64,000 bases of DNA from Ctenosaura bakeri (GCA_948474755.1 CAOLHI010002112.1:225819-289818); one strand, 5' to 3'. Shown: positions 24,387-37,851, numbered from the stretch's first letter. Numbers and translations are program-made. The notes: generated from the sequence alone by a model not told the origin.

Positions 24387-24636
24387 TTTGTTGTTGTCGT
24401 GCCTTCAAGTTGTTACTGTTATTTTATGTCATTTCTGACCTATGGTGACTATAAGGTGAACCTATCATGGAATTTTCTTGGCTAGATTTGTTCAAAGGAG
24501 CTTTGCCATTGCCTTCCTTTGAGGCTGAGAGAGTGGGATTTGTCTAAGGCCACCCAGTCGGTTCCTATGGCTGAACAGTGATTCAAAGCTTGGTCTTCCA
24601 GAGGCCTAGTTCAACACGCAAACACTATATCATGCT
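24387..24636 (-). mobile_element. Sauria SINE
   Basis: It is read on the minus strand. The Bov-B-type tail lies at the left (gtcgtgccttcaagttgtta), then ggaattttcttggctagatt, ttgccattgccttcctttga and the tRNA-derived head at the right. A small internal insertion (about ttgttactgttattttatg) is visible near 24410. Confidence 0.88.
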
Positions 24637-25744
24637 CTTGTACTCTGGAGAAAAATTCTTCAGAGATTTTGGGGGAACCACTGAAGATTGTAGTCTATAT
24701 TTTATGAAGCGGACATGGAGAAAAGGGAGGGACTCACTTAACACCAGGTGGATAAAACATGTCTGTAGGAATGTGAAATCTCTCAGTCTCAATTTCATTG
24801 TGTTTCATCAGCTGCCACTTGTAATCTTGTTCCATCATTTGCCTTCACCAGGTTGCCAGACTTTTCCCTTTCCTCCTGCAACCTATTTTAAGCATGTTTG
24901 TATACTTTTTTCTGCAGTGGATTTTTGTTGTTGTTGTTCTTTAGAGGATTATTCATGCATGGGACTTTGCACTTTTTTGTTGCACTCCAGATGATGCAGT
25001 CCTTGTCCTGATCAATCCAGCACTTTTCCTTGCAATGAGTTTTTGAATGCAAAATTAGTCTTACTGTCATGAATCTTGACTCCAGCAAAATTCTTTTCCA
25101 TCTTTATTTGCACTGCTCAGGGAGTGTAAAGTTTCCATTTTGATCATTTTCTCCCTCCCATTTATGGCACATATTCTTGTACTTACTAAAAGCAACTCTG
25201 TTGTCAGTAGCCTCTCTAAACCTTCAGTCTGACCTAACAGAGTTCATTTGTGTTGATATATCTGTAAATTCTGATGGACAAAATTAATGATTAGCCAAAA
25301 GTTTGGTCTTATGTGAACATATGACATGGAATATTTTCTCTGTGTATAAAATGTATAACTTTACTTTACTCCATAACCCAGACTCAAGCTTATGCATAAT
25401 GTAATGATGTATCCATCACTGGATCTGTCATAGAGTGAAGATGCCAGGTAGCTCTTCAAATCACCCCAATTTGTTAAAACCTGCCAAACCGAGACCTCTC
25501 TTGTTCTAATGGTCATCTGTAAGGGGTCATAACCTCTCAAAGGTACGAAGTGAATGGAACAATAGATGTAAAAAGGTGCCATCAGTAAGAGGTGTCCTAG
25601 AAGATCTCATTAATACCTTACTGGTGGCAATTTGAACAGACAATTCTAAAAATTCAGATGGACCAATGTGGCAGCAGATCTGCCAGTCACATTCCAGAAG
25701 CACCCAGAGACTATATAAAAGCCTGTAGATCTTCCATAGATAAT

Positions 25745-25885
25745 GGAGACACTGAAATAGTAAAACATATCCTATACCTTGGCTTAGTCATTAATCAAAA
25801 TGAGGATTGCAGTCAAGAAATCAGAAGAAGGCTAGAACTTGGAAGGAATTAGATAAGATCCTCATGTGTAAAGATACATCATTGA
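25745..25885 (+). mobile_element. Bov-B LINE fragment
   Basis: The plus-strand frame reads GDTEIVKHILYLGLVI..DCSQEIRRRLELGRN and, after a small frame slip, LDKILMCKDTSL. This order (YLGS.I followed by a D-CS-EI-RRL-LGR block and an LDKIL-KDISL block) is characteristic of the C-terminal part of Bov-B/RTE ORF2. Only about 140 bp remain. Bov-B is the partner LINE whose 3' end resembles the tail of Sauria SINEs. Confidence 0.75.
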
Positions 25886-25891
25886 ATAACA

Positions 25892-25913
25892 ACAATTCAA
25901 TTCAATTCAATTG
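25892..25913 (+). repeat. (AATTC)n short tandem repeat
   Basis: Three to four copies of attca/aattc directly follow the Bov-B fragment. Confidence 0.7.
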
Positions 25914-28454
25914 CTATGGGCAAAATACAGTGTTACATGAATAGAAAGCAGGTTCACACAACAGATTTTCCTTTCATCTTCTCCTTGCTAAGTTCTCCTT
26001 TTCTCCTCAACCCCAGAAGCTCTATTCATGTCACATTGTATTTTTCCCCCATAACCATTTTGTAAATATTTCAGTAGAAAAAGAAGATTACGTATGTTTA
26101 AGTACATAGGCAACATGTATCCTGACTGCATTGCATTTGCTAACAAACTTGATCAGAGTCTATGAGATGTAAAGTCTACAGAACTGCTCAGGGAATGTGA
26201 AACATTTAAGAAAAAATAGGCAAGTTATTTCCTTTCTATCTGTAATTAACTCCTACATAAAAGGATGCACCACTAAGTAGTAGACACATTAATAATCAAC
26301 TCTCCCATTCTTACAACAATCCCCACGAATATTTTTTACAAGGTCTGTTGTGGAAGTAAAATAATTAAGAAATATATCGCCATATCTGTTTGAGCAATCT
26401 TCAGAGCCATAATATTAGTCGTAACTAACTGACTGAACTGATCTTTTCTCCGTATTACTAAATCTGGATCCAACTTAGTGATTCTGAATATTTGTCAAGA
26501 CATGACATGACAAAGGTGAAAAATCACTTTAATTTCCTGAGCTAAGTCTCATTCAGGGTATTTCAAGGATGTCTGATAAAGAAAAGCGTTCTAAGATTAC
26601 ATGAATGTGAATTTGATTTTCTTGTTTGTGAGAGACAAAAATCCCACACATCCTGTTCGAGGATTTCTGATACTGTAAAAAGGGTAACAATATTATATCA
26701 TAAAAAGCCCTTTAAATGTTGTGGGTGGAGGAAGTGCAGGAATACAGGATGTGTAGATGACAACAACAAAGTGCCTTTAATTCCCAACACAATTTTTTTC
26801 ATGAGGGAAAAATGCTTTAGTTTTAAGTGACAAGTTCTGTGTCTGCTTGAAGATATAGAAGGCCTTATCTTGGTAAAAGTCTAATAGATTATCCTACTGA
26901 ATGGGTGAACAGATCCAATTGCCTTAATTATTTTGAGCTTCTGTCCCCAGTTGTTTTATTTTTTTGTCTGGGTTTACACACAGGTTGGAGAGGATTCAGA
27001 GAGACTGAAACACCCTTAATGGTTATGTGGTCCTGTTTTAAATCTGATTTCTGTCTATTGGTGTAGAGACTGCTTGCTTTGCCTGAATGGTAGCTGATGA
27101 AATGTGTGACATTTGTCAACATGTAGGAGACTGAGCCCAAGGTAGCTTCACTAAGACCCATTCAGGGGCTGGCATGTCATTAGTCACATGCAAGTATAAG
27201 CCCATCTTACACCTCTAGATGCATTTTTGTTGTTTTCGTGAAGGCTAGAATTCTCTACCATCTTCTGCAATATCTAGCATCCCCTAGGATTCAGTGTTGT
27301 GCCATGGTAGTCATCAACCCATGGCCATTCCTTTGTTGATGGAAAGTGGTTGAGATCCAAGATGACATCCCTCACTGAGATCTCTAGAGGACCTCAGTTG
27401 ATCTTGGTGGATGTTATTCTTGGTCTGCTTCTCTGAAACCCCTGTTCTCTACCAGCAATGGAATGATCATGAGCCAGGGGCTATTCTGTGTGAGTCCTGG
27501 GGTGATAACTTTGAGTTATTATGGTGACTCCTGCAGCGACAACAGTGGAACTGTAACAGAGTCTTGCATGTAGAACTCTTATGCTGTGCTTGAACGTGTA
27601 GGATCTCAGCCACAGACCACTAATAGTGATGCCAAAACTTGCTTGGAACTTCAGTTTAGGCAGGGATTTTTTTTTTTAAATTAAAAGATAATCTCCTTCC
27701 ACTCTTGGAGGGGGAACTGCTGTTTCCCAGTAAAAGTTGTATATTAGTGAAAATGAGGTTTTGGTGAGATTTTATCTAGGAATTTTAGATGGTCTATAAA
27801 AGTTGATTGGTGCTTTGGTGTTCAACTGTTGTAGTAGGCTTGCCCTGGTACCTATTTGATGGCATTGAATTGTCTTTTCACCCCTTTGAAATGATATTGA
27901 AGAGATAAAAAGATGTGGTCTTGTATCTCTGATACAAAGAGAGCAATTGTATGGTTGGCATGAAGATAGTGGATGAACTCAGGTAGAAATTGAAATCATG
28001 ACTTTAAATGTAGCTCTCCTCAATGAATGTCTGACATGATTATTATACAGCTACTGTCTTTTCAGAAATACTGATGTGAGCACTGCCACAATTGTAAATG
28101 AATTGTGGATGAGGACCAACGGCGCACACATCTGGCTTAACAAAGCATAACTTTCTTGAAAGTATTGTCCAGTACTGTGTATGTACTACTTTAAAATCAA
28201 ATCACCAGTTAATAAACTCAGCTTCTCAGTAATCTAGATCCATATTTCTCCACGTTTGCCATAATCTATGCCACAGTTTTTGCCACTTTACAAAATTCAT
28301 GTTCACTTTCTTAGAGGAGGGAAGGGACAAGAAGAGGCAAGGATGGAAGGGACAAAGAACAGTGAATCCATGACCTCAGCTTCCTAGTGGCAATGTGCTG
28401 GAGGGCATATCTTTATGTGCCACATAGCCTTCCCTGCAGCCCCTAAATAAGATG
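25914..28454. other. Unique non-coding sequence
   Basis: No gene is recognised. The stretch 27230-28100 is somewhat GC-richer but shows no convincing exon or repeat signature. Confidence 0.4.
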
Positions 28455-28690
28455 TTATTGTTGTTATGCGCTTTCAAGCTGTTTCTGACTTATGATGACC
28501 CTAAGACAAACCTATCATGGGATTTTCTTGGCAAGATTTGTTCAGAGAGGGTTTGCCATTGTCTTCTTCTGAAGATGAGCGAGTGTAACTTGCCCAAGGT
28601 CACCCAGCGGCTTTCCATGGCCAAGGGGGGATTCAAATCCTGGTCTCTAGAGTTATAGTCAAGCATTCAAACCACTAGACCATGCTCCAT
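28455..28690 (-). mobile_element. Sauria SINE
   Basis: It is a near-complete minus-strand copy. The left end is attgttgttatgcgctttca. It contains gggattttcttggcaagatt and cttgcccaaggtcacccagc, and ends with the tRNA-derived head (aaccactagaccatgctcc). Less diverged than the 24387 copy. Confidence 0.92.
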
Positions 28691-31600
28691 CATATGTGCT
28701 GGAGGCCACTGTCCTGTTGGTGGTGTTGAATAAGACAGAATTGTCATTCCCACCAGTTTCTCTATAGGAAATAGTGAGAAAGACAATTTGTTCCTTGTCA
28801 TAGCAAAATATCCTGGGCTACAGCTGAGTGTATTTTCCCTTACAGTGGGGACAGTTAGCAACCTGTATTCTCTGATCTGTTGAAAGAATCCTCCAAAAGT
28901 TGTCATGATGGATTTTGCATAGGACTCAGCAGATGATTTAAATATCAGAAAGAACATTGCCGAGGAATAAACTGATACAATGCATTCTTTGGCCACAGCA
29001 CTTTTGTCTTCACTTTCCCAAGTGGATTTGGTTAATCCTGCAGAGCATTTTACCATAGCTGCCAAAATGACAGAGAGCTGCAAATGTGAGGGGGAATGTA
29101 TTTCATCTTTTGTTTTCACTGTAAATTATACAAAATTATTCTATTAATTGTTTCTAAGGAAAAATATATGACGATTGCTGAAATGTTGTCTCAATGTGGA
29201 TTGTTTGCTGTCTAAAACCACATGGACGCTTGGAATTTAGGTATGTATTACAAGGAATGTACCCCCAGATGGAATTTTAAACAAAACTTAAACTTTAGAA
29301 GAGGAAAATTTAATGGGGAGAAGTTGCAGCAGCTGCATGTTGGTAGTACTTAACCATTCCCTTTTCTATCTCTTTTGTGTTCCAAGTTGTTTTTCTGTGT
29401 TCTAGGGTTTCATATGTATATCTGTCCTACAAATTACACTTTTAAACCTTACAGGAAAAGCAGCAACTTGAGAAAGCATATAACATTTTAAGCTTGTCCA
29501 AACTATTGCAAAAAAACAAAACAAAAAAAAAAACACAAGATCTCTTGCAACAGAAAGCTTCATTTATTATAGGTTGGGTTTTTCCTGGAAAAAAATTTTC
29601 AGTCTCTCCAGCCAGCAGAGAGAGGAGGGAGGATGAAGGAAGCTGGGTGAGCAATTTGACCAATAAACATTCAGATTTCAAAATGCTATAGATAATTGGC
29701 CAGTCACAGCTCCATTCTTTGTCACTGCCCACTATTGGCTCCAGAGACCTGGATGGGATTGTCCTCCTCCTCCTCCTCCTCAATGTACAGTGTTCCAAAA
29801 ACCTTACTGTTCTGGTCTAAAGGCCCTGTGCCCATTCCTATCTAGTGAATGCCCTTTTATTGAAACTAGATAATCACATTTTTTGGTGGGGGAAGGCTCT
29901 TGCCTCTATGTAGGAATGAAAAGGTTTTGTCTGTACTGTCAATTGCCTCTGGGTGTTCTGTGAAAAGAGCAATGTAATATGGATATCTGGGGGTGGGGGC
30001 AACCAACCCTGAGAATTTTAGCAAGAGAAATAGCAACCCATAGGAACATTTTCTCCATCTATTTGTCCCCATAGCCAACCCTTCTGCTATTCGTCATTGT
30101 TCAACTTTCATGAATGAATTAAAGTTGTCTTAAGTCAAAATTCATTATACATACTGTATGGGCTCATGAGGTAAATATATACTATAATATTTATTCGTGC
30201 CCATAATATCGGAGTAGTTCCAGGAACAAATGGAAATCTTCCCTCCAAGCTAAAGCAATGAAAATCCACATCCATGTCAGTTAACATTCCTGAAAACCAG
30301 CAATCCACTAACACCCTGGTATATTTTTGGAGACCTATGTGAAATTATTGTGAATATATCTTCTGCTAATTTTATCATCTAGAGTGGCAATTTATTCCTC
30401 CATGTCTAGCTCTCAGGGGAGTTTAGAAGAAATATAGAAGTTGTCAGCACATAAGAGTCAACACATTACTGCTGTACTGCAGCCATTTATAATGAAACCA
30501 AAATGAGCACTCACTTGTTTGGCATTAATTTAATGTCCCACTTAGCTCCTATCAGATGCAAATAGCTGCCTCATCCGTTTAAGGGTTTCTGAGTGTGCAT
30601 ATAATGAAGGGCTCTGTACCTGTCAAGTAAGCAGAATTCATAACTGAAATCAGAAATGGATGAGGAAATTCACTGTCCTTGTTAAAAAAGAAATTGAAAC
30701 CTCAGACATGGCAATGTCAAATTTATAACTCATGTTGGCTCTCTGTGCAGCATTTCACCTATATTAGCTTCTGGACAGAGCTTTCTGGTACAGAATGTGC
30801 ATGAATAAATATAAATGTACCCAATGTATTTCTAAAAGCAAAGGCAGAAGATGACAAAAGTAACAGCTATAGTCAAACATATACAAGACAAAATTAATTG
30901 GGTCACCAACCTCTGTATTTAAGTTGAGTTTATAACCTCCAAGGTGGGGCAGGGGGATGGTTTAATTTTAAACAGTGTTCTAGTTACAATCGGTTTTCCC
31001 AGAGAAAGATTTTTATGAGTATAAATGGAGATAATGACTATCATTATTCACTGCCATTAGCATAAAGCATGAGAAACTCTATGCCATTCATAACAGACTG
31101 TGACTTGACAGTAAAAATATGACTTCCCATCACTGGTGTACGCTTTTTGACTACAGCTGGTTGCTGTTTTACAGAGCTAAACTGATATCAAAAGGGTGGT
31201 AAGAGTGGTATTTAATAGCACGTTCATCATCCCATCTAATTGTTTTCCACCACAGGGTATGAAGCTTTATGTTCTCTATCAACCAAAAACAAACAGCCAT
31301 CGTGCTTAATGGCTGCTCAATTAATGTTTATGGTGCTACTTTTATACCCTGAGTTATTTGACAAATAAACTCCAAGAAGCAATTTAAGAATCTCTGAAGC
31401 TTGATGATAACCCGACTGATATTAAAGAGGAGAACAAACTAAAATTTCTTACTTGCAAAACTATATGAGATTAGACTGTCTCTCTCCCTATAATTGCCAG
31501 AGTGAAAAGTTAATGAAAGTGAGAGAGACAAACACTGTCTGTCTGTCTTCCTTATAGCTTGCTTGAAATTCTTATTAAGTAAAATAGAGATGACTTGTGC

Positions 31601-33200
31601 ATCCCAAGTCAAATAAAGGTGATGCTAAGTTCACCCCAGAGTTGAGGCTTAATCTTGTGACAACAAGTTGCCATTTATAACATGGATGATCTATACCTCT
31701 TCATAATTCTGCCTTCTCCTCTGCAGAAGTGGTTAAGCTGATTAAAAATGAGAGTTCAAAGCAAGCTTTCCTGCACCAGCTTTGGTGCCTATTAATTAAA
31801 CACCTTCCCTTCTGTATGAAGCCTTAGTACGCTGTGTAAAATTGCCATAAATAATATGTTTTCAATGAAGAGGTGCCACTGAAGATTCTGAACGTAAATG
31901 ATTTCTAACTGCTGTTGTTAACTGAATACAGCAGTAATATATTCATCCAGAATATTTTCATTTGCCCTTTCCGATCATTGGCTTCTAATGATATATTACA
32001 AGTCCATGCTTCTCCAGCACCAAGGCAATCAATCATTAATATTTCTGTGTTCCCCAAAGTAACTGGACAAATTTAGACAAGAAAAGAACCAGAAGTGAAA
32101 GATCAGAGGAAAAAAAACCTTGTCAGAAATTACATGTATTTTTATATCCGTAATGCTCCTCAATAGGCCCACTGCAAATCTATTTTAATGGAACTACTAT
32201 AATTGCATAGTACTTTTTCTCCCTAATCTTCCAGAGACACCAATAGATCACAGGGTCTGTCCCTCAGCAGAGACAAATGGGATGCCATGTTTTAAAAGTT
32301 GTCTGGCCATCTCCTCCTCCAGCGTCTTGCCAATTTCCACCCAAGAGTAGTGGCAGAGTAGTGACAAAGTTGTCACCTGGCTGGCTGATGTTTGATGCTG
32401 ACTGCCTTTGATTAAGAGGCAATGAGCCATTTTGGAATTCATTTTGCTGCTCCAAAGCACCTCTTCATCAAAAATTAGGCAGTTTGACTGATTTGTATTT
32501 GATTAGTTTAACATCATGGTTTTATTATGTGTAATAAATAAAGTCAGATTTTATGGCATTGTTGCACATTAAAGGAACCACTGAGGATGGTACAAAACAT
32601 ATTTTTATTTCCTATGTTATTCCACCCAATTGGCATTCCAAACTTAAGCAGTGATGCCCACTTCCTTCCTTCCTTTTTGTTTTTAAAACACATACCAACC
32701 TATCGAAATCATACTGTTGTATACATGGTTAAATAGGGCTTTCAAGATTTTGTAGTGCACAAAACCAACCACAGTTAACTTGCCAGATACTGTGGCCTGA
32801 CTGATGGGTGCTGGAGGACATCAGTCAATCCCCCTATTTCCCCGCCCCCCGGTCTTTTTAGTAATACACAGACAATAAAAGCATGTGGTTTATAGAGCCT
32901 CCTCCCAATGGAATGGGCTCCCATGTATGGTCTTGTGTGTTATGTTTAGCATGATAGTTCACAAGTCTTGTTATATGACTATACAATCTTGTGAAGACAG
33001 CACCCATTAAGTGGATGTTTAAAAAAGGCCTAATCATGCCCTTACACTCTTTAACAAATGAAGCGAGGTTCTTCAAAGGAAGCTCATGCAGAACTCAGTG
33101 CAATCATTTAATCTGGACATGACTATGGCATGCATTTGTCCTTTTCCTAAGTTCCTCATCACTGAACCTTGGCAGTTTTTATTTTATGGTTTCAACAGAA
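28691..33200. other. Unique stretch, repeat-poor at 30100-32200
   Basis: I recognise no repeat or gene between about 30100 and 32470. The sequence is AT-rich with many ATTA/TAAT homeodomain-type cores, the composition often seen in conserved non-coding regulatory blocks of gene deserts. Conservation cannot be judged from one sequence. A 150-codon minus-strand open frame over 28667-29119 has no recognisable domain and overlaps a SINE end. A CTC run lies at 29764-29780. Confidence 0.4.
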
Positions 33201-33300
33201 TTGTTGTTAATTGCCATCAAGTCAACTTTGACTTAGGGCAACCCTACAAATGAGAGACCTCTAAGTCACACTGTTATCAACAGCATGGCTTAAGTCTAGT
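33201..33300 (-). mobile_element. Bov-B-tail SINE fragment
   Basis: The stretch ttgccatcaagtcaactttg followed by gcaaccctacaaatgagaga resembles the terminal part of a SINE with a Bov-B-type tail on the minus strand. No head is present. Confidence 0.45.
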
Positions 33301-33410
33301 AGAGGCAGGGCTGTGGCTGACAATGCTTTGCAATGTACTCTTTCTTCTACTAAAGGCTAAGACATATCTAGTATGGTATCTCAATATTACTTTCTATCAA
33401 TGATGTATTT

Positions 33411-33515
33411 AAGTCTTTTACTCCAAGTCTCAAGTCAAGTCTTGAGTCTCTACCTTCAAGTCTCAAGTCCTTGAAGATACTTTCAAGTCGAACCTCAAGT
33501 CTAGCAGCCAACTTT
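33411..33515. repeat. AAGTC-rich left subterminal region of the hAT element
   Basis: About ten caagtc/gacttg pentamers or hexamers occur in both orientations within 105 bp. The right subterminal region at 34035-34125 mirrors this. Confidence 0.7.
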
Positions 33516-33700
33516 ATACCCCAACCAAAATTCCAGAATTATTGGATAGAGTGAAATAAAGTCAGTTTTAACAATTTAAGCAGATTTGGCTCTCCACGTT
33601 TGCAATTTTGCCATCTGCAGCTTCAGAAGTGGGGAATAGGATCCTATCCCACTCCCCATTAGTGATGCTTCAAAAGCTTTAGAAGGAAGGATCCTTCTTT

Positions 33701-33902
33701 CTCAAGCCCATTGCCTAACACATTTTCTGTTCCCCTCTGAGAAATGTACCTGCACTCTGGGGGCAAGTCTTGACTTCTGCTCTTAGGAAACGCTTTAGAA
33801 GGCTTCTCCGATATGCAGTGAGGACAGGCTGCTGAGCAAACCTCAAGCCCATTGCCTAACCTGTTTGCTGTTCCCCTCTGAGAAATGCACCCACACTTTG
33901 GG
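33701..33902. repeat. 61-bp direct repeat inside the hAT element
   Basis: Copies at 33701-33761 and 33842-33902 both read ctcaagcccattgcctaac at the start and cccctctgagaaatg in the middle. The offset is 141 bp with few mismatches. Confidence 0.85.
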
Positions 33903-34143
33903 CTTGAGACAGACTGTCATGTGACCAGTAGGCAGAAAGAGATGGAGGCATTGTTCAAAGCCATAAGGTTTCTGGATGAATGCATTATGTTACTGAATCA
34001 AGGGCAGCAAGTCATTCAACAATAATATACAAATCTTAAGTCAAGTCAGTGCATCATTTATGGCCGAGTTGAATCACTGAAGCGATTTAAGTCTGACTTG
34101 AGTCCGAGTCTGTTGCCTTCAAGTCTACATCACTGCTTTCTAT

Positions 34144-37100
34144 TATGTTCCATTACAAATTATTGCATGATAAATGGCATTATGTGGTAAATGACATTAA
34201 TACTACTAAATCACAATAATGCTATTAAGTTTACTACATGCTACTTGTTGGTGTAATTACATAGCATTTCACTAGTTAAAACTGTAAATCAATTACGTAT
34301 TTTATGACATCTCCAAATCCAGATATATCAATACCCTTTTATTTTACAAAATACATTAAAGAATTTATCAATTGAATCCAGTTATCATTATCTTGTAACT
34401 CTTTTTTAATCTAGTTTAAGACAAATCTATTCTCATCCTTGCCCTTTATTACACTTTTCAAATTGTTTCTCACAAGACATTTTAGAAAGTGTCCTGAGAC
34501 AGCACCCTTAATTTTGATGTCTTTTTCTCCCTTCTTCAATCATACAGGCTAAATCAGTTTGATTTCATTCAACTATCAAAATAATTTACTTAAAGATCAA
34601 TTTTACATTTCACTCTACTTTCTCCTCCCCTTGGGCTGTAATCTGCCATTCAAAAACTGAACCTTCTTAGTTATAAATCTCCTCCAAATTAGTAACACAA
34701 TGAATCTGTCTCTCCATCTGGTTTTTATCATCTTTCTCTTCCATGTGTCTCCCTCTTGGCTTACATCTTGTCATAGCTCTTTGATGGCAAACTCTTTCCT
34801 CACAGCCTCTATCATATTCTTCTGCCAGTTTAGGAATTCCATGTGTAGCTTCTCCAAGACCCATCATAAAAAGTCCTCAGAATGTTCCTGGTAAGGTTCC
34901 ATCTTTTATTGAATCCAGCAGTTACAGAGTTTAACAACTCACTTCACTTCTGTCTAACCAGAAGCTGCCAGCAGGACAGTGTTATCAATATCAAATAGAT
35001 AACAGCTGTACTTTCTTATACTATAACTTTCATAGTTAAAATCCAATTCTATCTTACAAATAAAATGCAATTTGGTTCATTCACAAAGTGTATGAGCTTA
35101 CATCCTTAATTACTCAGTTTTAAAACATCAAACCCCAATTTTCTAATTCATTTGTCCTGGTCTTGTGGGGTAAACAGATTAACTAAGCTCTTGATTGCAG
35201 AAAGAAAATAGCTGTGTAGGTGCCATTATTCTGTTTTAATCAGGATTCTTCACTTTTGTAACTTCAGAGGTTTAATTAAAAGTTTCTTCTTTAAAAAAAA
35301 AACAGAGTGCTGATTTAGAGCCATCAAATCTAAACAGCTATGTTTCACAGCAGGGGCAAGAAGTCACTCCCTTGGTCCTAACACGTTACTAATGAGTAAA
35401 TATAATCAATGGTAATTCCAGACCCTAATGGGTAATCTTCCATTCTCCCTTAAATTCAGGGTGAGTAGATCCAACCAGAGATCTCTCTGCTGGCAGTTTT
35501 ATCATGAAAGCTCTCCTTGCTGCAGAGCTACCACAAGGATTAGTTGCTGAGCCAGCCTGCAGGAAGTCAGGTCCTAAGCTTGCTCTTTTTATCTACTGTA
35601 CAGTTCTCATGAAGAAGAGTTCCTTCCATAATTTTGCCTACTGAAATTAACTAACTTCTCAAACCTTTACCTTCAAAATGCTAGCTTTGGAAATAAAGTG
35701 GGGTGTTTTTGGTTCAGCCACAGGTATGTTTAATATTATAGTTTCTAATATGAAGTATATAGCAGTATCTGTGTCTACCACAGCTGGAACTGTAGTAGAA
35801 ATGAATAAATACATCAGTATTGAAAGCTATTTCATTGGTAGGCATGACAGAAAGAACACCAAGCTACTCTGAAAGCAAATCTCAAAATAAGGTGAAAAAC
35901 AAGGTAAATGTAGTAATTTCTTGGCAAATTCCACATGCTGTACCATTAAATGACTCACACTAAGGGTAGTGGTTATGTTATTTTGACACCTGAGACAAAT
36001 TATTGCAGAACTACCTCTCTCAGATCCCCAGTAGTTACAACACAACAATAAATTAAATAACTAACAATTCCCAGCACACTCAGAACATTAAGGCTTTCTG
36101 AGGCACTCATGTAGGGTTGGTCCTGACATATTTTGTTACATCTTAGCACTTTAGGCATATTCTTGCAAAAAGCAACAAGTTTGGAAGTAGTAATATTCTA
36201 CAATCTGTGGTGACTCCTTTGGGTTTGGATATTTATAAACAACAGCAATTGGAATGTATAAATATTATCAGAAAACAAGAGTGACCACAGATCATAAATT
36301 CTTTTTTATAACTGGTGATAAGGGGTGGAGGTGGTGAAGGGGTACAGCTGTGGGAGAGAATGAGAATATTGCTTCCCAAATAAGAATTCACCACTCCTTT
36401 CCTTTTTTTTTTTTTACTTGCTGTTGTTTTTTCTTTTTTCTTCTCTCTTAAGATATTTAAGATTTACTTCTTTGCTGTTTTGCTTCTCTCTTTTATTTTT
36501 TCTCTGGTTTTTTGGTTTTTCTTTTAGCTTTTTTTAAGGCTATATAGTAGTTTATATTTTGGGACAATTTTGTAGTTATATCTATGAAGTAAGATTTGTT
36601 GTAACTTTTGAAGTATGCGATGATGATGATGATGATGATGATTTTCAGAATAAAAAGATTAAAACAAGTAAATTGTCTCCACCCAGGACTCAAATTTGCT
36701 GTGTTCACATCCCTAGTTTTGCCTCCTCTTTTCTTTTAAATGCTCAACTAAAGTTTTATGTTACTGGAATGCTAGAAGTTTGGGTAATAAAGTAAAATTT
36801 CATGGGGGCAGGAGATTTCTCATGGAGAGGAGATGGCCTTGTTTTGGCCAGTACAACTGTACCTCTTCAGGATTCCCTGATATTAAAGTACTAACTTCCT
36901 GTTACAACTGATTTGAATATTCAGACCACTGTACAGACACTATCATTCAAAATGGTTCAAGGGGTAAACAAGTTACATTCCTTCAATGGCTTATCAACAA
37001 ATTAAAAGAGCTTTAAGTTAAAACAGAGTTAAAGAGACAGAGAGATCTCTGCTTAGTAACAAACAATCAAGCACCTGAAGTACCGATAGCCCTGCATATG

Positions 37101-37321
37101 ACTTGCCCTCCAACCTCTTTTACTGGGCATCAACTGCATAAGGAAGGAGGTCCTTTCTGCTGATGATTAGAGCACAGCTGAATGATGTTTCTGTCAGGTT
37201 TTGAGGGATCAGGCCAGGAGAAGTTACGCAAGTGCTTAGTTAAGTACAAGGTGATACAGGGTGCTGGCCATAGATTACAATAATTTTTATTGGTGTAGTT
37301 CACATAAATTGCTACATCTTG
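34144..37321. other. Unique non-coding sequence
   Basis: No gene is seen. It contains a T-rich tract (36400-36540) and a perfect (GAT)8 run at 36619-36642. Confidence 0.45.
36619..36642 (+). repeat. (GAT)8 microsatellite
   Basis: Eight uninterrupted GAT units. Confidence 0.9.
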
Positions 37322-37515
37322 GGCCATTTCCACACTACACTGTTATAGTGCTATTATTCTACTTTCAACATCCCATGGAATCCTGGGGTTTGTAGTTTAG
37401 GGAGGGACTTTTAGAATTCTTAGCCAGAGAGCTCTTAGGCCTCAGTAAACTATAAACCCCAGGATTCCATGGGATGTTGAAAGTGGAATAAGAGCACTGT
37501 AACAGTGTAAAGGCC
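37322..37515. mobile_element. M1 MITE, full-length palindromic copy
   Basis: Left arm ggccatttccacactacact to gtagtttagggagggact; right arm starts near cagtaaactataaacccc and ends aacagtgtaaaggcc. Arms of about 85 bp pair across a centre with agagagctcttaggcctcag. It lacks the LINE-tail piece seen in the 515 copy, so this is closer to the original form. Confidence 0.85.
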
Positions 37516-37851
37516 ACAGTTTAACGCTACTTGTGTGAGCTGAGCTGAGCTAAAGCAAGACTCAGACTTTCCTTGTTTCCCCTTCCCTGCGCAATCCTGA
37601 GGAAGCCTTTGGCAGTGTTTAGAATATAGTTGCCTACAAACCACAGATTCTACTTTATAACAGACTCCAATATGTCATCTCTTAAAGCTGCCCTGTATTG
37701 AAACTGACCAGAATTTGGTTTGGTAGAATACTGTATAAAGCCTGGTCTCCAGTTGCTTTTTGTCACAAAACCATAATGTGGACAATATCGCTTAGTAATG
37801 AGACTGTGGCCAGACACAGTGTTATTAACATTTCAATTTATATTTTAAATA

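Larger units (their letters stand above)
33390..34143. mobile_element. Non-autonomous hAT transposon with perfect 8-bp target duplication
   Basis: The element is 33398-34135 (738 bp). Its ends are caatgatgta and tacatcactg, inverted copies matching at 9 of 10. It is flanked by ctttctat at 33390-33397 and again at 34136-34143. An 8-bp duplication with CA..TG ends is the hAT signature. Both subterminal regions are crowded with AAGTC/GACTT pentamers (33411-33520 and 34035-34125), as expected for transposase-binding sites. A 61-bp internal block is duplicated (33701-33761 and 33842-33902). No transposase frame is present. Confidence 0.85.
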
